From the NCBI GenBank assembly GCA_963645945.1, contig CAVIUA010000003.1:1-64000 (forward strand): 64,000 nucleotides of DNA, written 5' to 3'. Below, one piece after another: positions 36,657 to 45,125 of the stretch. Positions within the stretch are counted from its first letter, which is position 1; each line of letters begins with the position of its first letter. Below the pieces are notes generated by a model. That model saw only the letters and a program-made list of their open reading frames with translations, was not told the DNA's origin and made no database searches. The DNA is from CAG-877 sp963645945 (GTDB taxonomy: Bacteria; Bacillota_I; Bacilli_A; RF39; UBA660). A program made the position numbers and the translations under genes.

Positions 36657-37646
36657 TTATAGCCATACTCCAAAAATTATTCCTGACATTGATAAAATTA
36701 ATCCTACTACCCAGAATAATTTTACTATATCTGTTTCTTGCCAACCTAGTTTTTCAAAATGATGATGTAATGGTGTCATTAGGAATACTTTTTTATGAAA
36801 TACTTGTACCCAGAATGTTTGTATTATTACTGATAATGTTTCTATTACAAAGACACTGGCAACTACTAACAAAGTTAATTCTCTATGAGTAAGTATCGCA
36901 ATAGCACCCATGGCTCCACCTAAAGCAAGGGAACCTGTATCACCCATGAATATTTTAGCTGGATAAGTATTATATATTAAAAATCCTAATAAACTTCCTG
37001 ACAAAATCAAACTAAATATACCTATATCTTCAAATCCAACCATTAGGGATATCAAACTAAAAGCTATAAAAGCTATAGCTGAAAGTCCTCCAGCTAAACC
37101 ATCTAGACCATCTGTTAGATTAACAGCATTACTAGCACCTACTAATACAAAAAGAATAAATAAACCATATAACCAGCCCATTTCAATATCGATGTGTAAT
37201 GTTCCCACTACCCAGGATGTTTGTCCGCCAGATCGCATATAAATATAGAAAAATCCTATAGCAATTAAAACTTGCATAAATAGTTTTTGATAAGTTGTTA
37301 ATCCTTCATTATGTCCTTTTCTAATAGATAAAAAGTCATCAATAAAACCGATACATGCATAACCTAAAAATACTAGTAATACTATACCTAAATTAGAAGT
37401 ATAAGGAATCTTACCAGTTAAGATTAAAGCCAATGTTGCTACGACTGTTGGTATTATAAATATTAGTCCACCCATGGTAGGAGTACCCTCTTTTTTTCGA
37501 TGAGTTTCTCCAACGAATATGCTAATTTTTTGTCCTACTCGTAGTTTTTTTAAACATGGAACTAGTATCAAACCTAGTACTGCCGATATTAAGAATCCGG
37601 CCATAACAGCAAAAACCGCTTTTGTTAATAGTAACATTTTTGTCAC
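36657..37646 (-). CDS. mraY: Phospho-N-acetylmuramoyl-pentapeptide-transferase
   Basis: Makes lipid I by moving phospho-MurNAc-pentapeptide from UDP to undecaprenyl phosphate at the inner membrane face. 329 residues, ten membrane spans. Motifs: HRKKEGTPTMGG, the Asp-rich GFIDDFLSIRK, NLTDGLDGLAGG, IFMGDTGSLALGG and MTPLHHHFE. Upstream a TGATATAAT extended -10 lies near 37662. In many Firmicutes mraY lies close after the PBP genes; here five genes and the inserted element lie between. Confidence 0.95.
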   Translation of the reverse strand: MTKMLLLTKAVFAVMAGFLISAVLGLILVPCLKKLRVGQKISIFVGETHRKKEGTPTMGGLIFIIPTVVATLALILTGKIPYTSNLGIVLLVFLGYACIGFIDDFLSIRKGHNEGLTTYQKLFMQVLIAIGFFYIYMRSGGQTSWVVGTLHIDIEMGWLYGLFILFVLVGASNAVNLTDGLDGLAGGLSAIAFIAFSLISLMVGFEDIGIFSLILSGSLLGFLIYNTYPAKIFMGDTGSLALGGAMGAIAILTHRELTLLVVASVFVIETLSVIIQTFWVQVFHKKVFLMTPLHHHFEKLGWQETDIVKLFWVVGLILSMSGIIFGVWL

Positions 37647-37724
37647 TCCATTTCTCTTGCAATATTATATCATATTCAAATTGTCAATATGAAAAAATAG
37701 ACAATTGTAGACACAACTTTACAG

Positions 37725-39233
37725 TTAATTAATTTCTTCATATCTTTTTACTAATTTATTATTTTCTTTACTTTCTTGTAAATTCTTTTCTTGTTCTTCT
37801 TTTAATTTTATTAAGTCTTCATTCTTTTCTTTTAGTGAAGAATATATATTTTCTAAGTTAGATAAAAGTTCTTTTATTTCTTTTTCTTGTAAATATTCTT
37901 TATAAGTAGTTTCTATTTCATTCATCATATTAAGTAATTCTTTTTCAGATCTATTTAATAAGTAAATACTATTATCTATTTCTTTAAGACTGTTTTCAAT
38001 ATCGTTAGTGTAGTCTGTTACTTCATATGTTCTATATCTTCTAGTAATCCTTCTTGGCCTTAGAGTGTTTCTAGCAAAGTATAAATATCCAGCTGTTAGA
38101 GCAGCCATTTGTCTGGCACTTCTTGGTCCAGGGATTAATGACTGTATTAAGAATAAATCCATTATGTGTCTTGCTCGAACATTTAAATATCTAACTTGAG
38201 TTTGAACTTTTTCTTGAACGGTTACAGAATTAGCTATTTTTTCTCTTAACTCATTTATTAGATATTCTTGTTCTTCTTGAAACTTTAATAGTGATTGATT
38301 AAAAGCTTCATAGTCATTGTAGTTATCTTTTAAATTATTTAGAACTCCTTCATCTATTTTCAAATCTTCTTTTTTATCCATAAGTCTTAGATTAATTAAT
38401 TCTTTTTCTATTTCTAATTCTTTTATTTTTGTGGATATCAATATATATAACGGTGAATCCTTTATTTCTTCTACTATTTCTTCTTTATTAAATGAAGAAA
38501 TGTATTCTCTAGCTAAATCTTCTATATATGAATAGTCATAACTAGCTGTTCCTTCTAATAATATTTTACTTTGTAATTCTTCTAGTTTTTTGATAAGTTC
38601 ATTTAATTTATTTAATACTTCTTGTAATTGTTCAGTATTATATATGGTATTAATATTATCTGATATTACTTGATATTCAAAAACTAATTCTTTTAATTCT
38701 CTTCTTGTTTCTTTTAATTTTTCTTCATACTGATTAATTATTTCTTTATTTTTTATTTTTTCTAAGTCATCTGGAAGAGATGTTTTTTTAATAGAAATTT
38801 CGTCTTGAGTAATTTCAAGTACTTCTACTTCTTTTTTCTTCTTTTTATTTTCGATTAGTTTTTCAATATTTTGATATACTGGCTTTACTTTCTCATTAGA
38901 ATTTTTAATTACTACTTCAATTATATTATTATGTGAATCGGTTGTAATAAATGAGATATTTTTATAATTTTCTTCTGATGATGTGTTAAACATTATTGGA
39001 CTTTTACTTTCGATATGATTTTTGCCAGATAATGTTTTTAGGACGGTTCCTGTTACTATTATTGGTGTAACAGCTAGAACTGTTTTTAGTTGTTGTTTCT
39101 TTACTTCTTTTTCAAGTTTTTTTAAGTCTTCTTGTTCTTTAAATTTCTTTAATTTTTCTTCTTTACTCTTGGTAATGATTCTAGTTCTTCTACGATCATT
39201 CTTACCAGCTTTACCGCCTATTGTTTCATTCAT
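37725..39233 (-). CDS. Hypothetical coiled-coil membrane protein
   Basis: 502 residues, rich in Glu, Lys and Leu. A basic N-terminus, one hydrophobic span at about 49-68 (VLAVTPIIVTGTVLKTL), then long predicted coiled coils. A short basic, less helical patch (RRITRRYRTYEVTDYT) lies near residue 400, after an MDLFLIQSLIPGPRSARQMAALTAGYLYF segment that could be a second hydrophobic helix. No enzyme motif. Its place next to mraY may hint at a cell-shape or division role, but that is only positional. Confidence 0.6.
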   Translation of the reverse strand: MNETIGGKAGKNDRRRTRIITKSKEEKLKKFKEQEDLKKLEKEVKKQQLKTVLAVTPIIVTGTVLKTLSGKNHIESKSPIMFNTSSEENYKNISFITTDSHNNIIEVVIKNSNEKVKPVYQNIEKLIENKKKKKEVEVLEITQDEISIKKTSLPDDLEKIKNKEIINQYEEKLKETRRELKELVFEYQVISDNINTIYNTEQLQEVLNKLNELIKKLEELQSKILLEGTASYDYSYIEDLAREYISSFNKEEIVEEIKDSPLYILISTKIKELEIEKELINLRLMDKKEDLKIDEGVLNNLKDNYNDYEAFNQSLLKFQEEQEYLINELREKIANSVTVQEKVQTQVRYLNVRARHIMDLFLIQSLIPGPRSARQMAALTAGYLYFARNTLRPRRITRRYRTYEVTDYTNDIENSLKEIDNSIYLLNRSEKELLNMMNEIETTYKEYLQEKEIKELLSNLENIYSSLKEKNEDLIKLKEEQEKNLQESKENNKLVKRYEEIN

Positions 39234-39298
39234 ATTATCACCAGTTTCCTAAAATTAGTTTATCATATATTTTTTAGATTGTTTATTTTATTTGCGAG

Positions 39299-39321
39299 AA
39301 AAAAATCATATTTACATATGA
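39299..39321 (-). terminator. Terminator of the small membrane protein gene
   Basis: TCATAT and ATATGA pair with a four-base loop, followed on the minus strand by seven U. Confidence 0.7.
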
Positions 39322-39324
39322 CTT

Positions 39325-39534
39325 TTATAGTAATAGTAATAATAGACCGAGTACTACTAAGAGGATTCCTAGAGTAAAGTATTTTGTTAAGTCTTTTTGA
39401 TTTTGCTTATTGGCTTTCTTTTTCTTAGATAGTTTCTCGTCTAATCTTAAATATTTAATTAAAAATATAGTACCTAACGTTATTATTATAAGGGCTAGTA
39501 TTTTTATAATTATCATTTTTAGCATTTTACTCAA
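39325..39534 (-). CDS. Small membrane protein, two spans
   Basis: 69 residues: hydrophobic span at about 5-26, a basic linker (RLDEKLSKKKKANKQNQKD), then a second span at about 49-69 ending in six Leu. It has its own terminator. I recognise no family. Confidence 0.55.
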   Translation of the reverse strand: MSKMLKMIIIKILALIIITLGTIFLIKYLRLDEKLSKKKKANKQNQKDLTKYFTLGILLVVLGLLLLLL

Positions 39535-39575
39535 TCCTTTTATTAAATTGTACTATATTCTTGTATTTTTGCAAG

Positions 39576-40088
39576 TTATTTATTCATATTTAGATATTCT
39601 TTTATAACTTGAATAGTATCCTTTACAGGCATATCTCTTGTACAGGTTTCTAGAGAATCTTCTAATTTTTTGATTACTTCATCTTTATGAATGTATTCTA
39701 AATGGAAGTTACCATCTTTTTCATCATCAGTCAATTCTATTTGAGTCATATCAGGAACTATATCAGCTTTTATACAGAAGTATTTAGCAATGTATTCAGT
39801 ATTGTCATTTTCTGTTGGATAGCCTTTACATAGATGTCTTATAACTAAGAATGGCTCTCTTTCTTCTAATGGCAAAGTTATACCAGCTTCTTCTTTTACT
39901 TCTCTAACTAGACATTCATCATATGTTTCATTATCTTCTACATGTCCACCAATGAGGAAATAGTTATGATGACTTAACACTACTAAGAATTCATCTTTAG
40001 AATTCATAATTAATACTTTTGCCCTTCTCACTACTTTATTTATATCTTTTTCTTCTAATTTATCATAATTATATAATATTTCTTTCAT
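39576..40088 (-). CDS. Nudix hydrolase
   Basis: 170 residues. The Nudix box GGHVEDNETYDECLVREVKEEAGI (about residues 47-70) has all the metal-binding Glu. The sequence before it (VLIMNSKDEFLVVLSHHNYFLI) is typical of the fold. It hydrolyses a nucleoside-diphosphate-linked substrate that cannot be told from sequence. It is distinct from the Nudix protein carried by the element at 51720. Confidence 0.85.
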   Translation of the reverse strand: MKEILYNYDKLEEKDINKVVRRAKVLIMNSKDEFLVVLSHHNYFLIGGHVEDNETYDECLVREVKEEAGITLPLEEREPFLVIRHLCKGYPTENDNTEYIAKYFCIKADIVPDMTQIELTDDEKDGNFHLEYIHKDEVIKKLEDSLETCTRDMPVKDTIQVIKEYLNMNK

Positions 40089-40162
40089 ATTATCAGATCC
40101 TTTCTTTTTTTGTTTTAGTTAATATTATGATTATATTTTTTAGTAGTGTTTAATAACCTTTC

Positions 40163-41764
40163 TTAATTTTTATTTTTAAATCTTTTGTAGTCTTCATAAT
40201 TACCAGGTATTGTTTTTAGTTTATTATCTTCTATATAAACTAATCTTGTTGCGAGTGTATTAATGAAGTAACGATCGTGAGAAATAAATAGTAAAGTACC
40301 TTTATATTCTTGTAAAGCTGTTTCTAGTATTTCTTTTGTTTCTATATCAATATGATTAGTTGGCTCATCTAGGATTAGGAAGTTAATATCTTTTTGCATA
40401 AGACAAAATAATTTTAAACGTACTTTTTCACCGCCAGATAAACTTTTAAGTCTTTTTAGAATGTTGTCTTTAAAAAAATAAAATTTATTTAAGGCTGCAC
40501 GTAGATGTTGTTCCTCACCTATCCAGTATTCTTTTGCTTCTTGGAGTACAGTTTTATTATCATCTTCAAAAGATATCTCTTGCGGAATATATCCTATTTT
40601 TAGATTAGAACCATGCCCTTCTTTATGTTCTAGAATGTATTTTACTAGGCTCGATTTACCTGAACCATTATTTCCTAATAAGCATACTTTTTCTTGATAG
40701 TTAATATTTATATCAGTGTCCTTTAAGATTATTTTATTTGGATAAGATATATTAATAGATTTTAGACTTAGTGCCATTTTTCCAGATCTATTTGAAGAAA
40801 ACTGTAAAGGAATAGCTTCTTTTTCGACTGGTTTTTCTAACTTTTCTAATCTATTAAGTCTCTTTCTGATATTTTCTGCTCTTTTAAAGAACATTTCACT
40901 TTTTGCGATATTACCATACTCTTCTAATCTTTTAATAGAGGCTTCCATGGCTTTTATTATTTTTTGTTGATCTTTATAATCTTTAAATTCTTTATTTATA
41001 CGTTCTTCATTTTCTTTTAGATACTTAGTATAATTTCCGTGAAAGATATTGATTCCAGCGTTTTCTAAAAGAATAGTTTTTGTTGCGACTTGGTCTAGGA
41101 AGTATCTATCATGAGAAATCATTAGAATGCTTCCTTTGTAATTTTTTAGATATTCTTCTAGCCAGTCTAAAGTATCAATATCTAAATGATTAGTTGGCTC
41201 ATCTAGAAGTAAAATGTCAGGGGAAGATATTATTATTGAGGCAAAGTTAACGATAGTTTTTTCGCCACCAGATAAGCTATTAAACTTTCTAGGTAAAAGT
41301 TCTTTGTTGATTTTAAATCCTTTAATTACCTTTTCTACTTTTGCATCTATTTCGTATCCGGACATATTAATGAATTCCGTTTGTAAATTTGTATATCTAA
41401 CAATTAGTTTCTCAACATTTCCAGGTGTTGCGTTAGTTATTTTTTCTTCATATTCAGTTAATTTATCACGTAAGGCTATTAAGTCTTTTACACCTTCATA
41501 TAAGACATCTTTAACGGTAATATTTTCTTCTTTATTATCGGCATTTTGTTTTAAGTAGCCTAGACGAGCATTTTTTCTTATGGAAACTGTTCCTGCATCT
41601 GATTTAATTGTGCCAGCAACTATATTTAATAAACTTGTTTTTCCAGAGCCGTTTGCTCCGATTAAAGCAATTCTCTCATTTGTTTTTACTTCAAAACTTA
41701 TATCTTTTAAAACTGGCCCGAAGCCGTAGTTTTTTGTTACTTTATTTATTCCTATTTCTATCAT
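40163..41764 (-). CDS. ABC-F family ATPase (ribosome-protection type)
   Basis: Two ABC domains without membrane spans: GANGSGKT, LSGGEKT and LLLDEPTNHLD in the first; GNNGSGKS, LSGGEKVRLK and LILDEPTNHID in the second. A helical linker of about 80 residues joins them. ABC-F proteins bind the ribosomal E site and act in translation or antibiotic resistance. I use the ATG ending at 41764 (MIEIGINKV); the frame could extend further but AAGGATGTGAT lies before this ATG. The leader peptide and attenuator upstream are typical of antibiotic-inducible ABC-F resistance genes, which supports a resistance role over a housekeeping one. Confidence 0.88.
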   Translation of the reverse strand: MIEIGINKVTKNYGFGPVLKDISFEVKTNERIALIGANGSGKTSLLNIVAGTIKSDAGTVSIRKNARLGYLKQNADNKEENITVKDVLYEGVKDLIALRDKLTEYEEKITNATPGNVEKLIVRYTNLQTEFINMSGYEIDAKVEKVIKGFKINKELLPRKFNSLSGGEKTIVNFASIIISSPDILLLDEPTNHLDIDTLDWLEEYLKNYKGSILMISHDRYFLDQVATKTILLENAGINIFHGNYTKYLKENEERINKEFKDYKDQQKIIKAMEASIKRLEEYGNIAKSEMFFKRAENIRKRLNRLEKLEKPVEKEAIPLQFSSNRSGKMALSLKSINISYPNKIILKDTDININYQEKVCLLGNNGSGKSSLVKYILEHKEGHGSNLKIGYIPQEISFEDDNKTVLQEAKEYWIGEEQHLRAALNKFYFFKDNILKRLKSLSGGEKVRLKLFCLMQKDINFLILDEPTNHIDIETKEILETALQEYKGTLLFISHDRYFINTLATRLVYIEDNKLKTIPGNYEDYKRFKNKN

Positions 41765-41779
41765 ATTATCACATCCTTC

Positions 41780-41873
41780 AAAAAAAATAAGAACTATACA
41801 TCCGTATAGTCCTTTGTATACAGATGCAGGCACGACGAAAACTTCACACCTACATCTATTATTTTTTTATTTA
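41780..41873 (-). promoter_or_regulatory. Transcription attenuator upstream of the ABC-F gene
   Basis: In the transcript, four segments can pair in competing ways: CACACCTAGCATCT (end of leader frame) with AGATGTAGGTGTG; AGATGTAGG with CCTGCATCT; GCATCTGTAT with ATACGGATGT; and the terminator GACTATAC-GGAT-GTATAGTTC followed by UUAUUUUUUUU (41780-41811). Ribosome stalling in the leader peptide would change which pairs form and so let RNA polymerase read into the ABC-F gene. This is the design of ribosome-mediated attenuation known for vmlR- and erm-type genes. Confidence 0.65.
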
Positions 41874-41930
41874 GATGCTAGGTGTGATAAGTAATGTATA
41901 CATGATGACATGATTACGATAAATATTCAT
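41871..41930 (-). CDS. 19-residue regulatory leader peptide of the ABC-F gene
   Basis: ATG ending at 41930 follows a strong AAAGGAGG. The peptide MNIYRNHVIMYTLLITPSI ends at TAA 41871-41873, inside the first arm of the attenuator. It is not expected to act as a protein; a ribosome arrested on it by an antibiotic would reset the RNA folding. Too short for ordinary gene calls, but position, Shine-Dalgarno site and downstream structure agree. Confidence 0.55.
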   Translation of the reverse strand: MNIYRNHVIMYTLLITPSI

Positions 41931-42001
41931 TTTATCACTCCTCCTTTTTTAATATTAGCATATTTTTTGGGGAATTGCAAATGTGATGATGAATGGAATG
42001 G

Positions 42002-42871
42002 TTATTCTAACAGAAGTCTTACTGTTCCTCTATCTTCTAACTTTGTCTTAGCATCTGGTGACTGAGAGACTACTTTTTCACCGGATCCAGAATATTCAAC
42101 AGTAAAGTTAGAAAGGAGTTTTTTAGCGTCTTTTACATTCTTACCTACAACATTTGGAACTTCATACATGATTTTATCAGTCCATTCTAAATCTTTTTCC
42201 ATTCCTTCTTTTTGTTCTTTTATATCTAAGGCATCAATTATATCTAGTAATATTCTTCTAGCAATAGGTGTTGTGGTATAACTTGATAAAAGAGCGGTAT
42301 TTTTAGGATTATCTATCGCAAGATATAGAACTGCTTCTGGATCATTTGAAGGGACTACAGCCATGAATGACATAATATAATTACCTACTAAGTATCTACC
42401 ATTTTGGACTTTTTGGGCTGTACCTGTTTTTCCGCCAACACGATATCCTTCAATATAAGCAGCTTTTCCGCCACCTTTCGCAACAACACTTTCTAGTGCA
42501 TGTCTCATTATGGCTGATGTTTCACTTGAAATTACTTTTCTAACTTGACTTTTTTCTGTTTCTTTTATAATGGTATTTGTTTCTTTTTCAGCAATACTTT
42601 TTACGATATAAGGCTTATATAAATAGCCATTATTTACTACAGCTGATACAGCTGTTACTTGTTGGATAGGTGTGACACTGACTCCTTGACCGAAAGCTGT
42701 TGTTGAAAGTTCAACATTACCTACTTTATCTAATGGAAAGATAATACCTTGACCTTCTCCATTTAAATCGACACCTGTTTTATTACCAAAGCCAAACTTT
42801 TCAATGTAGGAGAATAATTTTTCTTTACCAAGCATTTGTCCTAGTTTTACGAATCCTGGGTTGCTGGGCAC
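42002..42871 (-). CDS. C-terminal half of interrupted class B PBP (KTG motif and PASTA domain)
   Basis: From SNPGFVKLGQMLG onward this is the rest of the transpeptidase domain: NKTGVDLNGEGQG, VTPIQQVTAVSAVVNNG, the third catalytic motif GGKTGTAQK, and a C-terminal PASTA domain (VPNVVGKNVKDAKKLL...VSQSPDAKTKLEDRGTVRLLL). It lacks the SxxK and most of the SxN motif, which are in the 53360-54454 fragment. A GTG at 42869-42871 with AGAGGT before it comes from the element and might give a truncated product, but that would be inactive. Intact homologues are the PBP2x/SpoVD type. Confidence 0.88.
   Translation of the reverse strand: MPSNPGFVKLGQMLGKEKLFSYIEKFGFGNKTGVDLNGEGQGIIFPLDKVGNVELSTTAFGQGVSVTPIQQVTAVSAVVNNGYLYKPYIVKSIAEKETNTIIKETEKSQVRKVISSETSAIMRHALESVVAKGGGKAAYIEGYRVGGKTGTAQKVQNGRYLVGNYIMSFMAVVPSNDPEAVLYLAIDNPKNTALLSSYTTTPIARRILLDIIDALDIKEQKEGMEKDLEWTDKIMYEVPNVVGKNVKDAKKLLSNFTVEYSGSGEKVVSQSPDAKTKLEDRGTVRLLLE
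42861..42864. other. Attachment-site core (left junction of the element)
   Basis: The TTGC here is shared with the right junction. The chromosomal side reads gaatcctgggTTGC; the element side is tgggcaccggttttac. Joining the chromosomal sides of both ends gives gaatcctgggTTGCaggaa, which restores the PBP frame as NSCNPGF. The crossover must lie within the four bases. Confidence 0.8.
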
Positions 42872-42908
42872 CGGTTTTACCTCTAAAAAAAATTATTCGA
42901 CATAATAT

Positions 42909-44492
42909 TTAATTCTCAAAATAAATATTTTTTATACTTCCATCTTTAAAATATATTTCTAAATTCATTTTATATCTAGTTTCTAATTTAGTAACTATAA
43001 TTTTTTCTATTAACAAATTCGTATACACTTTTAAATTGTTGTATACATCACTTAGTTTTTCTATTTCTAAGTCTATATTTTTTAATCTTTGATGATAATC
43101 TTTTTTTGTGTCTAAATTTTTTAATTTAGTTTTTATTTTTAATATTTCTACATCATTTCTATTAAGTCTATCTTTAAGTTCATCACTAGATATTATATTA
43201 GATATATTTAAATTAATAAGTTTATCTCTTTTATTGTTTAATTCTTTTATTTGTTCTTCTAAAGATAATTTTAATTTATTATTTGATTTAAAAAACACTT
43301 CATTACATAAGGATATAAATTCATTTTTCATTAACAATAAATTTTCACTAATATATTCTGTTATTACATCACTTATAACTTTGTCTAATACCTTTTCTTT
43401 AATAATTGGAGAATCACAAGATAATACTCCTTCATTTTTATACTTTTTACATACCCAAGTAGGATTATTTTTTCTATTACTTCCAGCACATCTAACAAAT
43501 ATTTCATTATGCTGATTACATATTAATTTATTTGTATATTTAGATTCATCTACTATTTTTTGATTAGTAGTTATATGAATATTTCTAGAATTATATTTTT
43601 TTCTATATAATTCATTTGCTTTATTCCATAATTCTTCTGATACAATTGGATCAATTAAATCTGTTTTATATATTATTTGTTCATTCTTTGGAATTTTAAC
43701 TTTTTTATGTGTTTTATAACTTTCTACTCTAGTTAAATTAGCAGTATAATATCCTTTATATCTAGGATTAATTAAAAACTTTTTTAAAGTTGTACCAGAA
43801 TAAGCTTTACCATTTTTATTTTTGTATCCTTTTTCATATAAAACATTAGATATTTTTTCAAATGAATATTTTCCGGTCGCATATAAATTAAATAATATTT
43901 CTATTATAGGTCTTTCTTCTTCATTTATAATCATTCTTCCATTTTTACGATAATACCCAGTTAAATTACCACCAATAATTTTTCCATCCTTAATCATTCT
44001 TTTTATTCCAAATTTAACTCTTTCAGACAATTTTCTAACTTCGTCCTGTGCAAGAGATGACATTAAAGCAAGCCTAAATTCACTATCTGGGTAAATTGTA
44101 TTTATATTATCACTTATAAAAAAAACTACCGTACCATTATTAAGAAGTTCTTCTGTATATTTGATACTATCTACTACATTACGAGAGAACCTAGATATTT
44201 CTTTCGTTACAATTAAATCTAATTTACCTTGTTTCGAGTCTTCTATCATCCTTAAAAAATTATCTCTATTTTTAACACTTGTGCCACTTATACCTTCATC
44301 AATATATTCACCAACTAAATTCCATTTTTTATTCTCATTTATCATTTCTCTAAAATAATTAGATTGATTTTCCAAACTATTTAACTGATCATCTTTATCT
44401 GTAGACACTCTTGCATAATAACCCACATTCAAATTCATATCAAATATAGTTTTACCAAGTAATAGTTCACTTCTAGTTTGAAGTACATTCAT
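42909..44492 (-). CDS. Large serine recombinase (site-specific integrase)
   Basis: 527 residues. Resolvase domain with catalytic Ser30 in YYARVSTDKDDQLNSLENQ and the motifs GEYIDEGISGTSVKNRDNF and DLIVTKEISRFSRNVVD. A recombinase domain follows (YSGTTLKKFLINPRYKG), then a zinc ribbon (CNQHNEIFVRC...WVCKKY) and a long coiled coil near residues 390-480. This is the TndX/phiC31-like class that integrates elements at attB sites. RBS AAGGAG lies in the overlapping upstream small gene. Position 30 bases inside the left junction fits the integrase of this element. Confidence 0.93.
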   Translation of the reverse strand: MNVLQTRSELLLGKTIFDMNLNVGYYARVSTDKDDQLNSLENQSNYFREMINENKKWNLVGEYIDEGISGTSVKNRDNFLRMIEDSKQGKLDLIVTKEISRFSRNVVDSIKYTEELLNNGTVVFFISDNINTIYPDSEFRLALMSSLAQDEVRKLSERVKFGIKRMIKDGKIIGGNLTGYYRKNGRMIINEEERPIIEILFNLYATGKYSFEKISNVLYEKGYKNKNGKAYSGTTLKKFLINPRYKGYYTANLTRVESYKTHKKVKIPKNEQIIYKTDLIDPIVSEELWNKANELYRKKYNSRNIHITTNQKIVDESKYTNKLICNQHNEIFVRCAGSNRKNNPTWVCKKYKNEGVLSCDSPIIKEKVLDKVISDVITEYISENLLLMKNEFISLCNEVFFKSNNKLKLSLEEQIKELNNKRDKLINLNISNIISSDELKDRLNRNDVEILKIKTKLKNLDTKKDYHQRLKNIDLEIEKLSDVYNNLKVYTNLLIEKIIVTKLETRYKMNLEIYFKDGSIKNIYFEN

Positions 44493-44610
44493 TTTTTGTC
44501 TCCTTTATTATTTCTTCATTCATAATTTTTAATTCATCAAAACTAATTATTTTTTTTTGATATAATTCTTTATTAATTATTAATTTCAATTCTTTAATTA
44601 TTTCTTTCAT
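44473..44610 (-). CDS. Small SHOCT-like protein preceding the recombinase
   Basis: 45 residues from the ATG ending at 44610 after GGGAGGT. The sequence (KEIIKELKLIINKELYQKK then IISFDELKIMNEEII) is helix-turn-helix in form and resembles SHOCT-type short domains, often found before serine recombinase genes in Firmicutes elements. It overlaps the recombinase start by 20 bases, implying translational coupling. It might modulate integration or excision; this is inference. Confidence 0.5.
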   Translation of the reverse strand: MKEIIKELKLIINKELYQKKIISFDELKIMNEEIIKETKNECTSN

Positions 44611-44653
44611 ATTTACCTCCCATTTAATTTTATTATAAATTTAAATAAATATG

Positions 44654-44682
44654 AAAAAAGCAAGAATTAATCTTGCTTTTTC
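44654..44682. terminator. Terminator between cargo operon and recombinase genes
   Basis: AAAAAGCAAGA and TCTTGCTTTTT pair with a five-base loop; U-runs flank it on both strands. It ends the speD operon and separates it from the recombinase transcript. Confidence 0.88.
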
Positions 44683-44762
44683 TTAGAGTGCATTTTTCTT
44701 ATGAAAATACACATTTTGGTTCGTAATGCACTTAATTGTGCACTTTATATTTTATTTAACGT

Positions 44763-45125
44763 TTAAGTTGTAATTGGGATGACTCCACGATTAATTGTTC
44801 TCATTTTATAATTATTGGTTGAAAAAATATCACACAAATATTTTACCACATTCTCAATATTAATATTTGTATCACATAAGAATATATCGATAGCTGCATA
44901 TCGATATTCTGGCCATGTATGAATTGTAAAATGAGATTCTTTTAATACTAATACACCACTAACACCATATGGTTTAAATTGATGAAAACAACTTTTTACA
45001 ACATTAAAATTTCCAATTTTCCCAGCTTCTATCATCACTTCTTTTATTTTAGAAACTGATACTAAGTAGTCATTATTACAATCATAAAAGTCTAATAAAT
45101 AATGTATTCCTAAAATATCATTCAT
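44763..45125 (-). CDS. speD: S-adenosylmethionine decarboxylase proenzyme (SpeD-like)
   Basis: Pyruvoyl enzyme that self-cleaves at Glu-Ser to give the cofactor from the serine. 120 residues, the short bacterial class. Ser64 lies in LKESHFTIHTWPEY, His69 and Cys84 match the catalytic His and Cys of the Thermotoga enzyme, and KPYGVSGVLVL precedes them. Standard product is decarboxylated SAM; some SpeD relatives act on arginine or ornithine. No spermidine synthase is in the element, so use in spermidine synthesis is not evident. It is the last gene of the cargo operon and overlaps the ligase gene by eight bases. Confidence 0.85.
   Translation of the reverse strand: MNDILGIHYLLDFYDCNNDYLVSVSKIKEVMIEAGKIGNFNVVKSCFHQFKPYGVSGVLVLKESHFTIHTWPEYRYAAIDIFLCDTNINIENVVKYLCDIFSTNNYKMRTINRGVIPITT

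Noticed and set aside
42002..42871. The PBP C-terminal fragment as an independent gene starting at GTG 42871 with AGAGGT before it
   Set aside because: The first codons come from the element, and the fragment lacks the nucleophile serine. Its sequence is the exact continuation of the 53360-54454 fragment through the shared TTGC core.
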